Below are positions 45,755 through 53,666 of a DNA stretch of 64,000 nt, one piece after another. Every line of letters begins with the position of its first letter. Within the stretch, counting starts at the first letter, position 1. The position numbers were made by a program, and so were the translations under genes. The stretch comes from Acidipropionibacterium thoenii DSM 20276 (GTDB lineage Bacteria; Actinomycetota; Actinomycetes; Propionibacteriales; Propionibacteriaceae). The stretch is taken from NCBI RefSeq assembly GCF_000423445.1, contig NZ_KE384018.1:1-64000 (forward strand), written 5' to 3'. The notes beneath the pieces are model-generated. The model was not told the origin of the DNA and did not search any database. It was given only the letters and a program-made list of their open reading frames with translations.

Positions 45755-46864
45755 TCAGCCCACCTTCTGGGCGGCTGCGGCCAGGGCCGCGGTGTAGGGC
45801 CCGACCTGGCTCGGGATCGACAGCACCGAGGGGGAGGCTGCCGAGGCGAGTTCGGAGTTGTCCTGGATCACCGCGACCGAGCCGCGCTTGATGGCGGGGA
45901 TCTTGGACAGCAGCGGGTCCTTCTGGAGAAGAGGCACCAGAGTCTTCGAGTCGCCGTAGCAGACGATGATGTCGACATCGGAGAAGAGGTCGCCGTTCTC
46001 GGCCGAGATCTCCTTGTAGAAGGCCGCCCCCTTGGACTGCTGGGCCACCGAGGCGGGGGTCGTGAGGCCGAGGTCATTGAGATAGGCCGGCCGGGCGTCG
46101 CCGGTGGTGTAGAGGGTGAGGGTGGACAGCTTCTTGGGGTCGAACCACATCATCGCTGCGGAGCGGCCCTTGAGGCCCTTGTGAGCCGCGACGGCCTGGG
46201 CCATCGTCCTCTCGCAGTCGGTGATGACCTTCTCTCCGTCGGAGCTGCGGCCCATCGCCTTGGCGGTGACGCGCATCACGTCGCGCCAGGTCGCCCCCCA
46301 GGCGATCTTGGAGGTGTAGGGGATGGTCGGGGCGATCTCCGAGAGGGTCGCGTACTGCTCCTTGGTGACTCCCGAGGAGATGCCAAGGATGACGTCGGGC
46401 TCGGTGTCGGCGATCGCCTCGGTGTCGATCGAGTCGGTCTCGTCGTAGACCTTGGGCATCTTGTCGCCTGTGCCGCCCAGCTGGGCGACGGCCTTCGCGG
46501 TCCAGGCGAGCATGCCGTTCTTGTCCACCTGACCGTAGTTGGCCTTCGGCATGCCCACCGGCAGCACGCCCAGGGCCAGGACGGCGTCCTCGCCGCTCCA
46601 GCCGGTGGTGGCGATCCGGGAGGGTGCCTTCGGGATCGTGGTGGTGCCCCAGGCGTGCTTGATGGTGACCGGGAAGCGGTCGGTCGCCCCGGATGCCGAG
46701 CCGGAGGGAGTCGACGGTGTGGAGGGGGAGGCGCCCGCCGAGCTGGAGTCGTTGCCTCCGCAGGCGGACAACGCCAGCAGGGCGGCCCCGCCGGCGGCTG
46801 CCGAGAACATTCGTCGCCGGGACAACGGCGTGGCGAAGGCGGAATGGGGGTGCACGGGCTTCAC
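45755..46864 (-). CDS. Iron-siderophore ABC transporter substrate-binding lipoprotein
   Basis: A 369-residue binding protein with a twin-Arg-like SRRRMF start, a hydrophobic core and a lipobox LSACG near residue 35. A Ser/Pro-rich tether and a FepB/FhuD-type two-lobe domain follow (PSRIATTGWSGEDAVLALGV, TEPDVILGISSGVTKEQY). It captures ferric siderophore outside the membrane. It is the first gene of the uptake operon, 44 bases from a DtxR/IdeR-like box, so iron repression is expected. Confidence 0.92.
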   Translation of the reverse strand: MKPVHPHSAFATPLSRRRMFSAAAGGAALLALSACGGNDSSSAGASPSTPSTPSGSASGATDRFPVTIKHAWGTTTIPKAPSRIATTGWSGEDAVLALGVLPVGMPKANYGQVDKNGMLAWTAKAVAQLGGTGDKMPKVYDETDSIDTEAIADTEPDVILGISSGVTKEQYATLSEIAPTIPYTSKIAWGATWRDVMRVTAKAMGRSSDGEKVITDCERTMAQAVAAHKGLKGRSAAMMWFDPKKLSTLTLYTTGDARPAYLNDLGLTTPASVAQQSKGAAFYKEISAENGDLFSDVDIIVCYGDSKTLVPLLQKDPLLSKIPAIKRGSVAVIQDNSELASAASPSVLSIPSQVGPYTAALAAAAQKVG

Positions 46865-46907
46865 GGGACTCCTCTGGAACGGGGTGGGACCTGCCCACCT
46901 GAACTAT

Positions 46908-46953
46908 TAGGGAAGCCTAACCTTATGAAAATTGTTCAGCAACCGTTGACAAG
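46908..46953 (-). promoter_or_regulatory. Iron-regulated promoter with DtxR/IdeR-type box
   Basis: TTAGGGAAGCCTAACCTTA at 46908-46926 fits the 19-base DtxR/IdeR consensus with few differences. On the minus strand TTGTCA (46948-46953), a 17-base spacer and TTCATA (46925-46930) make a promoter whose -10 overlaps the box. Iron-loaded repressor would block transcription of the uptake operon. Confidence 0.8.
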
Positions 46954-47011
46954 CCGAGATGCACGCAGGTGCGGTTCCCCTGCCGTGCCGAGCCCTCCAT
47001 CACGCGATCCC

Positions 47012-47040
47012 GGCCCATCACACCCCTGGGGGTGTGGGCC
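47012..47040. terminator. Hairpin upstream of the small acidic gene
   Basis: GGCC...CACACCC pairs with GGGTGTG-GGCC, with a three-base bulge, around a short loop. It lies between the iron promoter and the small gene and could insulate the two. No T-run follows. Confidence 0.35.
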
Positions 47041-47103
47041 GGCGACCGAGGCCACGGGTAGCAAGGGAGGTGTCACAGTCGCCATGCCATCAAGGGAGGA
47101 CAC

Positions 47104-47295
47104 ATGAGTGAAGGCCAGATCTCCGAGACCTCGAGGATGACCCCGAATGAAGGGGCGGACGACATCCCCGGAACCGAGGAAGGCGTCCCGCCGGCCGAGG
47201 ACACCCAGCACGTGACCCAGGGCCCGCCCCGTGACTACACGGGAGGTCGGCGCGAGCGCTCCGACCGTGACGAGGAGGAGTCGCCCGACCGCTGA
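47104..47295 (+). CDS. Small acidic hypothetical protein
   Basis: A 63-residue, strongly charged, probably disordered protein: many Glu and Asp, an Arg/Glu/Asp-rich C-terminus (RERSDRDEEESPDR), no hydrophobic segment and no cysteine. Evidence that it is real is the excellent AGGGAGGA ribosome site six bases before the ATG. No family is recognised. It stands between the divergent iron operon and the MFS gene. A near-copy of its ribosome site (CAAGGGAGGTGTCACA) lies 35 bases upstream. Confidence 0.6.
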   Translation: MSEGQISETSRMTPNEGADDIPGTEEGVPPAEDTQHVTQGPPRDYTGGRRERSDRDEEESPDR

Positions 47296-47504
47296 CCGGT
47301 GTCGTCCTGCCGCGACCAGGCGTGGAGGGCGATCCCCGCTGGAAACCGATCCCTCGGCCAGGCCAGCCTGACAGCTGAATGCGCAACAGCACCCGACCGG
47401 TGTCCACCAGGTGGAGGACAGGGCCGTCCCCGGTCGGGGGTCGCGGCGTCGCTCCAGGTCCCGCAGACTCGAGACAACCGAGTTGTGGGACAGGGAGCCC
47501 GATC

Positions 47505-49067
47505 GTGCCGGAACAGAACACCACCCACCGAACCGCCATGATGGTGGGACTGATCGTCGCCGTGTCGATGACATCGATAGATCAGACCATCGTGGCGCTG
47601 ACCGGGCCGACGATCCAGAAGGATCTCGGAATCACCCACGGCCCGATGCAGTGGGCCGTCAATGTCTACCTGATCGCCACCGCCGCGTTCTTCCTTCTCG
47701 GCGGGCGGCTGTCCGACGTCCTAGGACATCGTCGGATGGCGCTGATCGGGATCGCGGCCTTCGGGAGCACCTCTCTGCTGTGTGGCCTCGCACCCGAGGG
47801 CGACTACGCCGGGGTGTGGCTGATCGGCGCGCGAGCTCTGCAGGGCGTGGCCGGCGCACTGATGTACCCTGCCGCGATCGGTCTGGTCGTCCAGACGTTC
47901 CCCAGAGCAGGTCGAGCAGGCGCGATGGCGCGCTTCTTCGCGATCACCGGCGCCATGACGGCTCTGGGGCCCATCGCCGGCGGCTACCTCAGTGTGTGGA
48001 CCTGGCGTTCCGTGTTCTGGGTGAACGTGCCCCTGGCCATCGTCGGTCTCGTCCTGGTGCGGCTGGCTGCACCACGGTCAGAGCCGCGCAGTGAGCCCAT
48101 CGACCTGCCTGGGGCCGCGATCGTCGCCGCTGCCTTCGGCGTGATCGTCTTCGGCCTCCAGCAAGCAGGATCCTGGGGATGGACGGATCCGTGGATCATC
48201 GCGTCACTGATCACCGGTGCCGCGCTGCTGATCGTGTTCTGCATCGTGGAGCTGCGCACCGAGCATCCGCTCGTCCGGCTCGCAGTGTTCCGCGATCGCA
48301 GCTTCACTATCGCCAACACAGCTCTGCTCCTCGCGTCGATCGCGTTCGTCTCGACATTCTTCTTCCTCAGCGTCTATGGGCAGGTGTCTCTCCAGCTCAG
48401 CGCGTTGAACACCGGACTGCTGTTCCTGAAGCTCTTCATCGGATTCGTGGTGGCATCTCAGATCGGGGCGAGACGCTTCGACCAGCTCGGCGGCCGGACC
48501 GTCCTCCTGTTCGGCGGTGTCATCGGGTTCCTCGGGTTCTTCTGGCTGTCGAAGGCCGTGATCACCATCCCGGACAACCCCGCGGACTTCATGAACTCCC
48601 AGACCCTCCCCATCATGCTGGCAGGGGCCGGAATCGGCTTCATGCTGAGCTCTGCCTCCACCGACGCCGTCAATCGCGCGATCGGCGCCTCCTACGGAGA
48701 GGTCACGGCGATCTCCCAGACCATGCGCAACCTCGGCGGGGCCCTGGGACTGGCCGTCCTGTCGACCGTCGTCACTCAGTCGCTGACGACCAGGCTCACC
48801 GCGTCGTTCACGGCGCTGGGGGCTCCTGCGAGCGCCGCAGCCGATGCCGTCGCTCAGATCGGCGGCGCGAGCAGCTCGTCAAGCTCGTCCTCGCTGCCTG
48901 CCGCTGTCCAGGCGCAGTACATCCAGGCCGTGCAGCAGGGCTATGCCGAGGCGGTCTCCCACGCCTTCGCGGGATCTGCGATCGCGATGGCCGCCGTGGC
49001 CGTCGTCAGCCTGCTCTACACCGATCGCGAGAAGGTGCGGGACGTCCTGGGGGTGTCGGCCAGCTAG
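47505..49067 (+). CDS. MFS drug exporter, 14-helix DHA2 family
   Basis: A proton-driven exporter of 520 residues. It shows the DHA motif near the first helix (MTSIDQTIVALTGPTIQKDL), motif A in GGRLSDVLGHRRMA, and ARALQGVAGALMYPAAIGLV. A Ser-run and Ala-rich stretch lie in the last loop before the final helix. GGGAG precedes the GTG start. A two-component system follows immediately on the same strand, suggesting the exporter is its target. The substrate is unknown. A small inverted repeat, ACAAC-CGA-GTTGT, at 47474-47486 could be an operator. Confidence 0.9.
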   Translation: MPEQNTTHRTAMMVGLIVAVSMTSIDQTIVALTGPTIQKDLGITHGPMQWAVNVYLIATAAFFLLGGRLSDVLGHRRMALIGIAAFGSTSLLCGLAPEGDYAGVWLIGARALQGVAGALMYPAAIGLVVQTFPRAGRAGAMARFFAITGAMTALGPIAGGYLSVWTWRSVFWVNVPLAIVGLVLVRLAAPRSEPRSEPIDLPGAAIVAAAFGVIVFGLQQAGSWGWTDPWIIASLITGAALLIVFCIVELRTEHPLVRLAVFRDRSFTIANTALLLASIAFVSTFFFLSVYGQVSLQLSALNTGLLFLKLFIGFVVASQIGARRFDQLGGRTVLLFGGVIGFLGFFWLSKAVITIPDNPADFMNSQTLPIMLAGAGIGFMLSSASTDAVNRAIGASYGEVTAISQTMRNLGGALGLAVLSTVVTQSLTTRLTASFTALGAPASAAADAVAQIGGASSSSSSSSLPAAVQAQYIQAVQQGYAEAVSHAFAGSAIAMAAVAVVSLLYTDREKVRDVLGVSAS

Positions 49068-49080
49068 GGTCGGGGCTGTG

Positions 49081-50259
49081 ATGCCGTCACTCCCGGGCCA
49101 GGACGTGCGGTCCGGCTCGCGCACCTGGTACCTGTTCTTCGCGCTCGCAACGCTCGGAGCCGTACTGGTCCTCCTCGGCAACGCAGGAAGCGATCCTCGG
49201 CCGACGTTCGGTGCGATCGGTCTGCTGCTGGTGGGACAGGCTTTCTACTGGATCGTCACGTTCGCCACGAGGACACGCGGCCTCACCCGACGACTGGCCG
49301 GGATGTACGCAAGCGTTGCGATCGTCACCTACTGGCTGGCTGCTGGCCTGGACCCATGGGCACAGATCAGTCTGACGTACCTGACACCACAGCTGTTCAT
49401 GCTGCTGAGTTCTCGGGTCGCGGCAGCAGGCGTGGTCCTCCTCAGCGCAGGACAGACCCTGGTCCGGATCACCCTGGATGGTGCCGTGGACCTCACCGAT
49501 CAGGTCGGCACGGCCGTGTTCGTGGTGACCTTCTCCCTGTTCCTCGGCAGCAGGATGCACACCGTCGCCGTGGAGAGCGCCGAACGTCTGCGCCTGATCC
49601 AGGAGCTGCGCCGGCGCGAGGAGGAGGTCAGCGCCCTGGCGGCCGCCCGTGCTGCCGAGGAGGAACGCGCACGCATCGCCCGCGACATGCACGACACCTT
49701 GGCCCAGGGCTTCGCCTCGATCATCGTCCTGGGCCACGCCATTCGCGGTGAGCTCGTCGACGATCGCGCCGCCGCTGGGCGGCACCTCGACATGATCGTC
49801 TCGACGGCGCAGGACAATCTCGAGGAGTCCCGCCGGATCATCCACGCGCTGTCGCCGGCACGCCTCATGCACACCCCGCTGACCACGGCGATCCAGCGGC
49901 TCGCGCAGGAGATCACCCAGGAGACCGGGATCGACGCAACGCTCGACATCACAGGGGATCCCTGGGCAGATCCCTCGGTGGACGTGGTCACCCTGCGGGT
50001 GGTCCAGGAATCCCTGGCGAACATCCGCAGGCACGCGCATGCCTCACACCTCCAGGTGGCCTTGGCCTATGCTGCTGAGGACCTCCACCTGAGGGTCTCC
50101 GACGACGGCCACGGGTTCTCCACGGAGGGCGTGTCGTCCGGCTTCGGGATTGCCGGCATGAAGTCCCGCGTGTCGGACCTGGGTGGAACTGTGCAGATCA
50201 CCTCGGCGGCGGGAGAGGGCACGGTCGTGCGTGCCCGGATCCCCAGAGAGCGGTCCTGA
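49081..50259 (+). CDS. Sensor histidine kinase, NarL/LiaS-type (HisKA_3)
   Basis: A 392-residue membrane kinase. Five or six N-terminal hydrophobic segments with little external sequence suggest sensing within the membrane. A coiled linker leads to the phospho-acceptor His in RARIARDMHDTLAQGFASI. The ATPase domain has the N-box VVQESLANIRRHAHA and the G-boxes VSDDGHGF and GFGIAGMKSRV. The stop overlaps the response-regulator start (TGATG), so the two form a pair. Confidence 0.92.
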   Translation: MPSLPGQDVRSGSRTWYLFFALATLGAVLVLLGNAGSDPRPTFGAIGLLLVGQAFYWIVTFATRTRGLTRRLAGMYASVAIVTYWLAAGLDPWAQISLTYLTPQLFMLLSSRVAAAGVVLLSAGQTLVRITLDGAVDLTDQVGTAVFVVTFSLFLGSRMHTVAVESAERLRLIQELRRREEEVSALAAARAAEEERARIARDMHDTLAQGFASIIVLGHAIRGELVDDRAAAGRHLDMIVSTAQDNLEESRRIIHALSPARLMHTPLTTAIQRLAQEITQETGIDATLDITGDPWADPSVDVVTLRVVQESLANIRRHAHASHLQVALAYAAEDLHLRVSDDGHGFSTEGVSSGFGIAGMKSRVSDLGGTVQITSAAGEGTVVRARIPRERS

Positions 50260-50882
50260 TGATCACGGTGGTGCTGATCGACGATCATCCGTTGGTCCGT
50301 GAGGGCATCCGAGGGATGCTCCGCCCGGTCCCCGACATCACGGTGACCGGGGACGCCGCCAGCGGCCCCGAGGGTGTGGGTCTGGTCGCCCGCGAGCGCC
50401 CCGACATCGCCCTGATGGACCTCAGGATGCCCGGTGGCGACGGCGTGGAGGCCATCCGACAGATCGTCAGGACGACGACGACCCGCGTCATAGTGGTGAC
50501 CACCTACGAAGCCGATGAGGACATCATCCCGGCAGTCGAGGCAGGGGCCGTGGGGTACCTGCTCAAGGACATCACCCCGGACGAGCTCGCCGACGCGATC
50601 AGAGCCGCACACCGGGGCGACACCGTCCTGGCCCGCTCTGCGCAACGGGCGTTGATGTCTCGTCTCCACCACACGAGTGTGACCACCCCGGCCCTCTCGG
50701 AACAGGAACGCACCGTGCTCGCCCATGTGGCGCAGGGAATGACCAATGCCGCGATCGGAAACGCCATGCACGTGAGCGAGGCCACGGTCAAGACCTATCT
50801 CAGTCGCGACTACGACAAACTCACCGTCAACGACCGCAGCGCCGCAGTCGCCAAGGCCATCAAGCTCGGACTGATCGACTGA
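50259..50882 (+). CDS. NarL/FixJ-family response regulator
   Basis: The 207-residue regulator has a receiver domain with the acidic pocket VVLIDDHPLVREGIRGML, the phospho-Asp in IALMDLRMPGGDG, and the Lys in GYLLKDITPDEL. A LuxR-type HTH follows (LSEQERTVLAHVAQGMTNAAI and VSEATVKTYLSR). Cognate to the adjacent kinase. The most likely target is the MFS gene upstream, by position. It ends six bases from a convergent gene. Confidence 0.93.
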   Translation: MITVVLIDDHPLVREGIRGMLRPVPDITVTGDAASGPEGVGLVARERPDIALMDLRMPGGDGVEAIRQIVRTTTTRVIVVTTYEADEDIIPAVEAGAVGYLLKDITPDELADAIRAAHRGDTVLARSAQRALMSRLHHTSVTTPALSEQERTVLAHVAQGMTNAAIGNAMHVSEATVKTYLSRDYDKLTVNDRSAAVAKAIKLGLID

Positions 50883-50888
50883 CCGCGC

Positions 50889-53033
50889 TCAGCGGCCCCG
50901 GGAGGGTTCCGCCGCGCCGGTCGCCGGCGGCATGACAGGCATCATCCGGTTGTCGATCCTCGCCGGGGGATCGAGCGTGGCCCTCACCTCGTCCAGCAGC
51001 TCATCGGTCAGCGGGACGCCGCGTTCGGCAGCCAGCCGGATCGTCTCGCGGCGGTACCACAGGTCGATGACGGTGGTGTCGCCCTCACGCAGTCCGGCCC
51101 AGTCCCGGTCGAGGAGGGCGGCGACGAAGTCGTCGTGGCCGAGTTCGATGGCGGCCCTCGCCACTGCCAGCAGGATGCGTTCACTGTTGCGGGTCGACCC
51201 GGGAAGCCCCTGGAAGGCCTGCCAGGCCCGCTCGTGGAGTCCTGCACCGACGAGCAGGTTCAGCAACTCCTCGAACCACGCCTGATCGGCGTGGGGGCCG
51301 ACACCGTCGCACGCCCGTGACATCAGGTCGACCGCCGTCACGAGGTCACCGCGGGCCTGGGCGACCATCGCCAGGTTGCGCAGTGCTCGGCAGCTTCCGA
51401 GCTCGCCAGCACGCTGCCACCGGGCGACGGCTCTGGTCGGCTCGAGGTTCTCCCACTCCAGCAGGCCCAGGTGATCGAGAGTGGTGGCCAGGCCGGGCTG
51501 GTTCCCGGTGCCGGGTTCAGGGTCGCCGGGTGAGCCCGCCGTCTGGTAGCTGGCGAGGCTGGCCTCCAGCAACGGACGCCAGCTGGGGTCCACCATGAAG
51601 GAGGAGGTCTCGCTCGGCAGCCGGCCTGTCTCGAGCAGCCTCAGCCAGCCGGCCTGCTCGGCGCCGAGGCTGTCGGCCGGGTAGCTCAGCCCCTCCGGCA
51701 CCTGTTCCGGGTGTCGAGTCGCCTCCAACGCGCCCCAGCCCGAACCGCGGTGCAGGATCCTCGCCACGGGCATCCGGGCACGGCGGCGGGCTGCGATGTC
51801 CGCGGCCGCCAGCTCGGCGGTCGCGACCACCTGGTCGACGGCGTCGCGCACATCGGCACGGGCCTGCGCCCAGTCCGCATTCGCCCGGTCGGCATCCAGT
51901 GAGCTGCCGCCGAACACCTGGGTGAACTCCAGCTGCTGGCCCGCCGACAGGGTGTACCCGTGCAACTGGGTGGGCGCCAGCCCGGCCTGCAGCTCCAGAT
52001 AGTCGCCCCGGCCGGGTTCGCTGAGATAGTCCCGCCACCACCGTCCACCCGGGTGCTCCCCCCAGCAGAACATCTTCCGGTACCTCAGTGGCCGGGTGGA
52101 GCGTTCCACGAAGAGTCGGCCGTCCGGCTGCCAGGCCGCCTCCCAGGGAGCGGGATCGGCGGCGGGGGTCTGGAAGAAGTACTCGCTGGAGAAGTCGAAG
52201 TTTCCGGGATAGCTGGCGTCGAAGGTGCGGCCGTTCTCGGTGAACCAGGGCAGTCGGCTGTGACCGAAGTAGTGCGGGGCCTTCGCCAGCGACTGCGCAC
52301 TCAGCGGCAGTCGATGCTCTCTGGTCCAGGCGATCCGGGCCGCCGAGTCGGCGCAGATCACCTCGTCGGTGCCGCTGAACACCCGGGTGCCGGCATCCTG
52401 GGGGACGGCGGTGTTCGTCCACCAGTAGAAGGGGACGTCGGCGTCGTGGGGATTGACCACTCGGACATGAGCCTCCAGCAGCCTGCGACCCTCGGGAAGT
52501 CGGAAGTCGACCTGCCAGAACAGGCCGTGCATCCGTTCGTACTCCCAGATGCGCATGAAATCGCCGTCGACGGCCTGCCCGACGCCGCAGAACAAGGGCT
52601 CGCAGGTCGTCACGCTGTGGCCGTAGTGACCGAGATTCCACTCGATACCACCGGAGAACCAGGCGTCGCGGATGGCGAGGTTGGCGGGCTGGAGGACCGG
52701 ATTGGAGAACAGCAGATCCTGTCCCGTGGCCAGATCGGTGAGCGAGTACAGCCGTCCGCCGAGTTCTGGCAGGAAGACCGCCCGGAGCAGTCCGTTGTCG
52801 AGTTCTATCGATCTGAGATCTGTCTGCTGCCGGTGGCGGCTGTAGCGATCCTGAATGCGATAGGGCAGCACACGACGGGCGTCATGCTCGCCCATCCGCT
52901 CCTGCTCGGCGGCCGACAGGCTGCCGTTGCTGAGGACCGGGAGATCCTCGCGCTGATCGCGCAGTGCCGGAAGCGGATTCTCCCCGATCGTGCTGGCCGC
53001 CGGAATGCTGAGCACTCCCTGGCGAATGTCCAT
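50889..53033 (-). CDS. DUF5107 domain protein with TPR-like C-terminus
   Basis: A 714-residue protein. The first 380 residues resemble the beta-sandwich DUF5107/aldose-epimerase-like family (LRAVFLPELGGRLYSLTDLATG, FYWWTNTAVPQDAG, FSSEYFFQ). The last 250 residues are helical with Ala/Leu-rich repeats like TPRs (RALRNLAMVAQARGDLVTAVDLM). Relatives are linked to carbohydrate metabolism, probably binding sugars; no reaction is established. There is no signal peptide, so it should be cytosolic. It stands alone on the minus strand. The 174-base gap to rpmB contains nothing I can name. Confidence 0.8.
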   Translation of the reverse strand: MDIRQGVLSIPAASTIGENPLPALRDQREDLPVLSNGSLSAAEQERMGEHDARRVLPYRIQDRYSRHRQQTDLRSIELDNGLLRAVFLPELGGRLYSLTDLATGQDLLFSNPVLQPANLAIRDAWFSGGIEWNLGHYGHSVTTCEPLFCGVGQAVDGDFMRIWEYERMHGLFWQVDFRLPEGRRLLEAHVRVVNPHDADVPFYWWTNTAVPQDAGTRVFSGTDEVICADSAARIAWTREHRLPLSAQSLAKAPHYFGHSRLPWFTENGRTFDASYPGNFDFSSEYFFQTPAADPAPWEAAWQPDGRLFVERSTRPLRYRKMFCWGEHPGGRWWRDYLSEPGRGDYLELQAGLAPTQLHGYTLSAGQQLEFTQVFGGSSLDADRANADWAQARADVRDAVDQVVATAELAAADIAARRRARMPVARILHRGSGWGALEATRHPEQVPEGLSYPADSLGAEQAGWLRLLETGRLPSETSSFMVDPSWRPLLEASLASYQTAGSPGDPEPGTGNQPGLATTLDHLGLLEWENLEPTRAVARWQRAGELGSCRALRNLAMVAQARGDLVTAVDLMSRACDGVGPHADQAWFEELLNLLVGAGLHERAWQAFQGLPGSTRNSERILLAVARAAIELGHDDFVAALLDRDWAGLREGDTTVIDLWYRRETIRLAAERGVPLTDELLDEVRATLDPPARIDNRMMPVMPPATGAAEPSRGR

Positions 53034-53207
53034 GGCTTGCTCCTCCGGCAGTCGGCAACTCGGGTGCGGGGCCTGCCGGCTCGCTCGGTCCCCGCGGGGC
53101 GGACCCTCATCGGGCTCCGTGGCTCCACGAGTCGTCGGCTGCCATCCGATCGGCGCGCTGTCGAGCGTAGTCGGGTGGCCGCTGAGGGTGCGACCCAGCG
53201 GGCCGGG

Positions 53208-53447
53208 TCATCTGATCCGCTCACCGCGGGCGAGCATCTCGGCGACGACGGTGTCGATCCCGCGCCGGTCGATGATCTTCATGCCCCTGGCGCTGAGGCG
53301 CAGTGTCACGCGGCGGCCGAGTGAGGGGACCCAGTACCGCTTGGTCTGAAGATTGGGCTCCCAGCGGCGGCGGGTGTGGCGCTGGGAGTGAGACACCGAG
53401 TTCCCGAAACCGGGGCGGGTGCCCCGGACCTGGCAGCGTCGAGACAT
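53208..53447 (-). CDS. rpmB: 50S ribosomal protein L28, zinc-free (C-minus) paralogue
   Basis: A 79-residue L28: [20 protein letters not shown], then [17 protein letters not shown] and [13 protein letters not shown]. It has a single Cys and lacks the paired CxxC motifs of zinc-binding L28, so it is the replacement form used in zinc starvation. AGGAGG lies five bases before the ATG. It is transcribed divergently from the ABC transporter genes across a Zur-like box. Other zinc-free ribosomal proteins are encoded 4 kb away. Confidence 0.95.
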   Translation of the reverse strand: MSRRCQVRGTRPGFGNSVSHSQRHTRRRWEPNLQTKRYWVPSLGRRVTLRLSARGMKIIDRRGIDTVVAEMLARGERIR

Positions 53448-53464
53448 CTGAACCTCCTGGTGAT

Positions 53465-53492
53465 GACTTAATGAAAACTGTTCTCATATACT
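53465..53492. promoter_or_regulatory. Zur-like box 1 between rpmB and the ABC transporter
   Basis: ATGAAAA-CTG-TTCTCAT at 53471-53487 is a 7-3-7 inverted repeat with one mismatch, resembling actinobacterial Zur operators. On the plus strand TATACT (53487-53492) is a good -10 whose first base is the last base of the box, with a weak -35 near 53465. The rpmB start lies 24 bases on the other side. Zinc-bound Zur would repress both directions. Confidence 0.75.
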
Positions 53493-53630
53493 GCGCCTGT
53501 GCGGTTCCTCGGGCAAGTCGAGCTCGTACGGGAAAGGCGTACCCGCCTGCCCCCTCCCGTGGCCGGCACGGTGAGCCATCGGCCTCGGACAGGCCCTTGG
53601 ATTGCCGGTGGCCCGGCAGGAGGAGTGAGA

Positions 53631-53666
53631 ATGGGGACCATGCTCGAACCGCGCAGCACCCGATGA
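53631..53666 (+). CDS. Possible 11-residue upstream ORF coupled to the ABC transporter
   Basis: MGTMLEPRSTR is encoded behind AGGAGG with a seven-base spacer, the best ribosome site in the neighbourhood. Its TGA overlaps the transporter ATG (ATGA), which itself has no SD. This could be a coupling or regulatory ORF. It could also be the true N-terminus of the transporter separated by a one-base frameshift or sequencing error. Confidence 0.4.
   Translation: MGTMLEPRSTR

Noticed and set aside
46936-47574. A 212-codon minus-strand frame across the gap between the iron operon and the MFS gene
   Set aside because: It would cover the iron promoter -35 and oppose a gene with a strong ribosome site; the product is Arg/Ser/Gly-rich without motifs.
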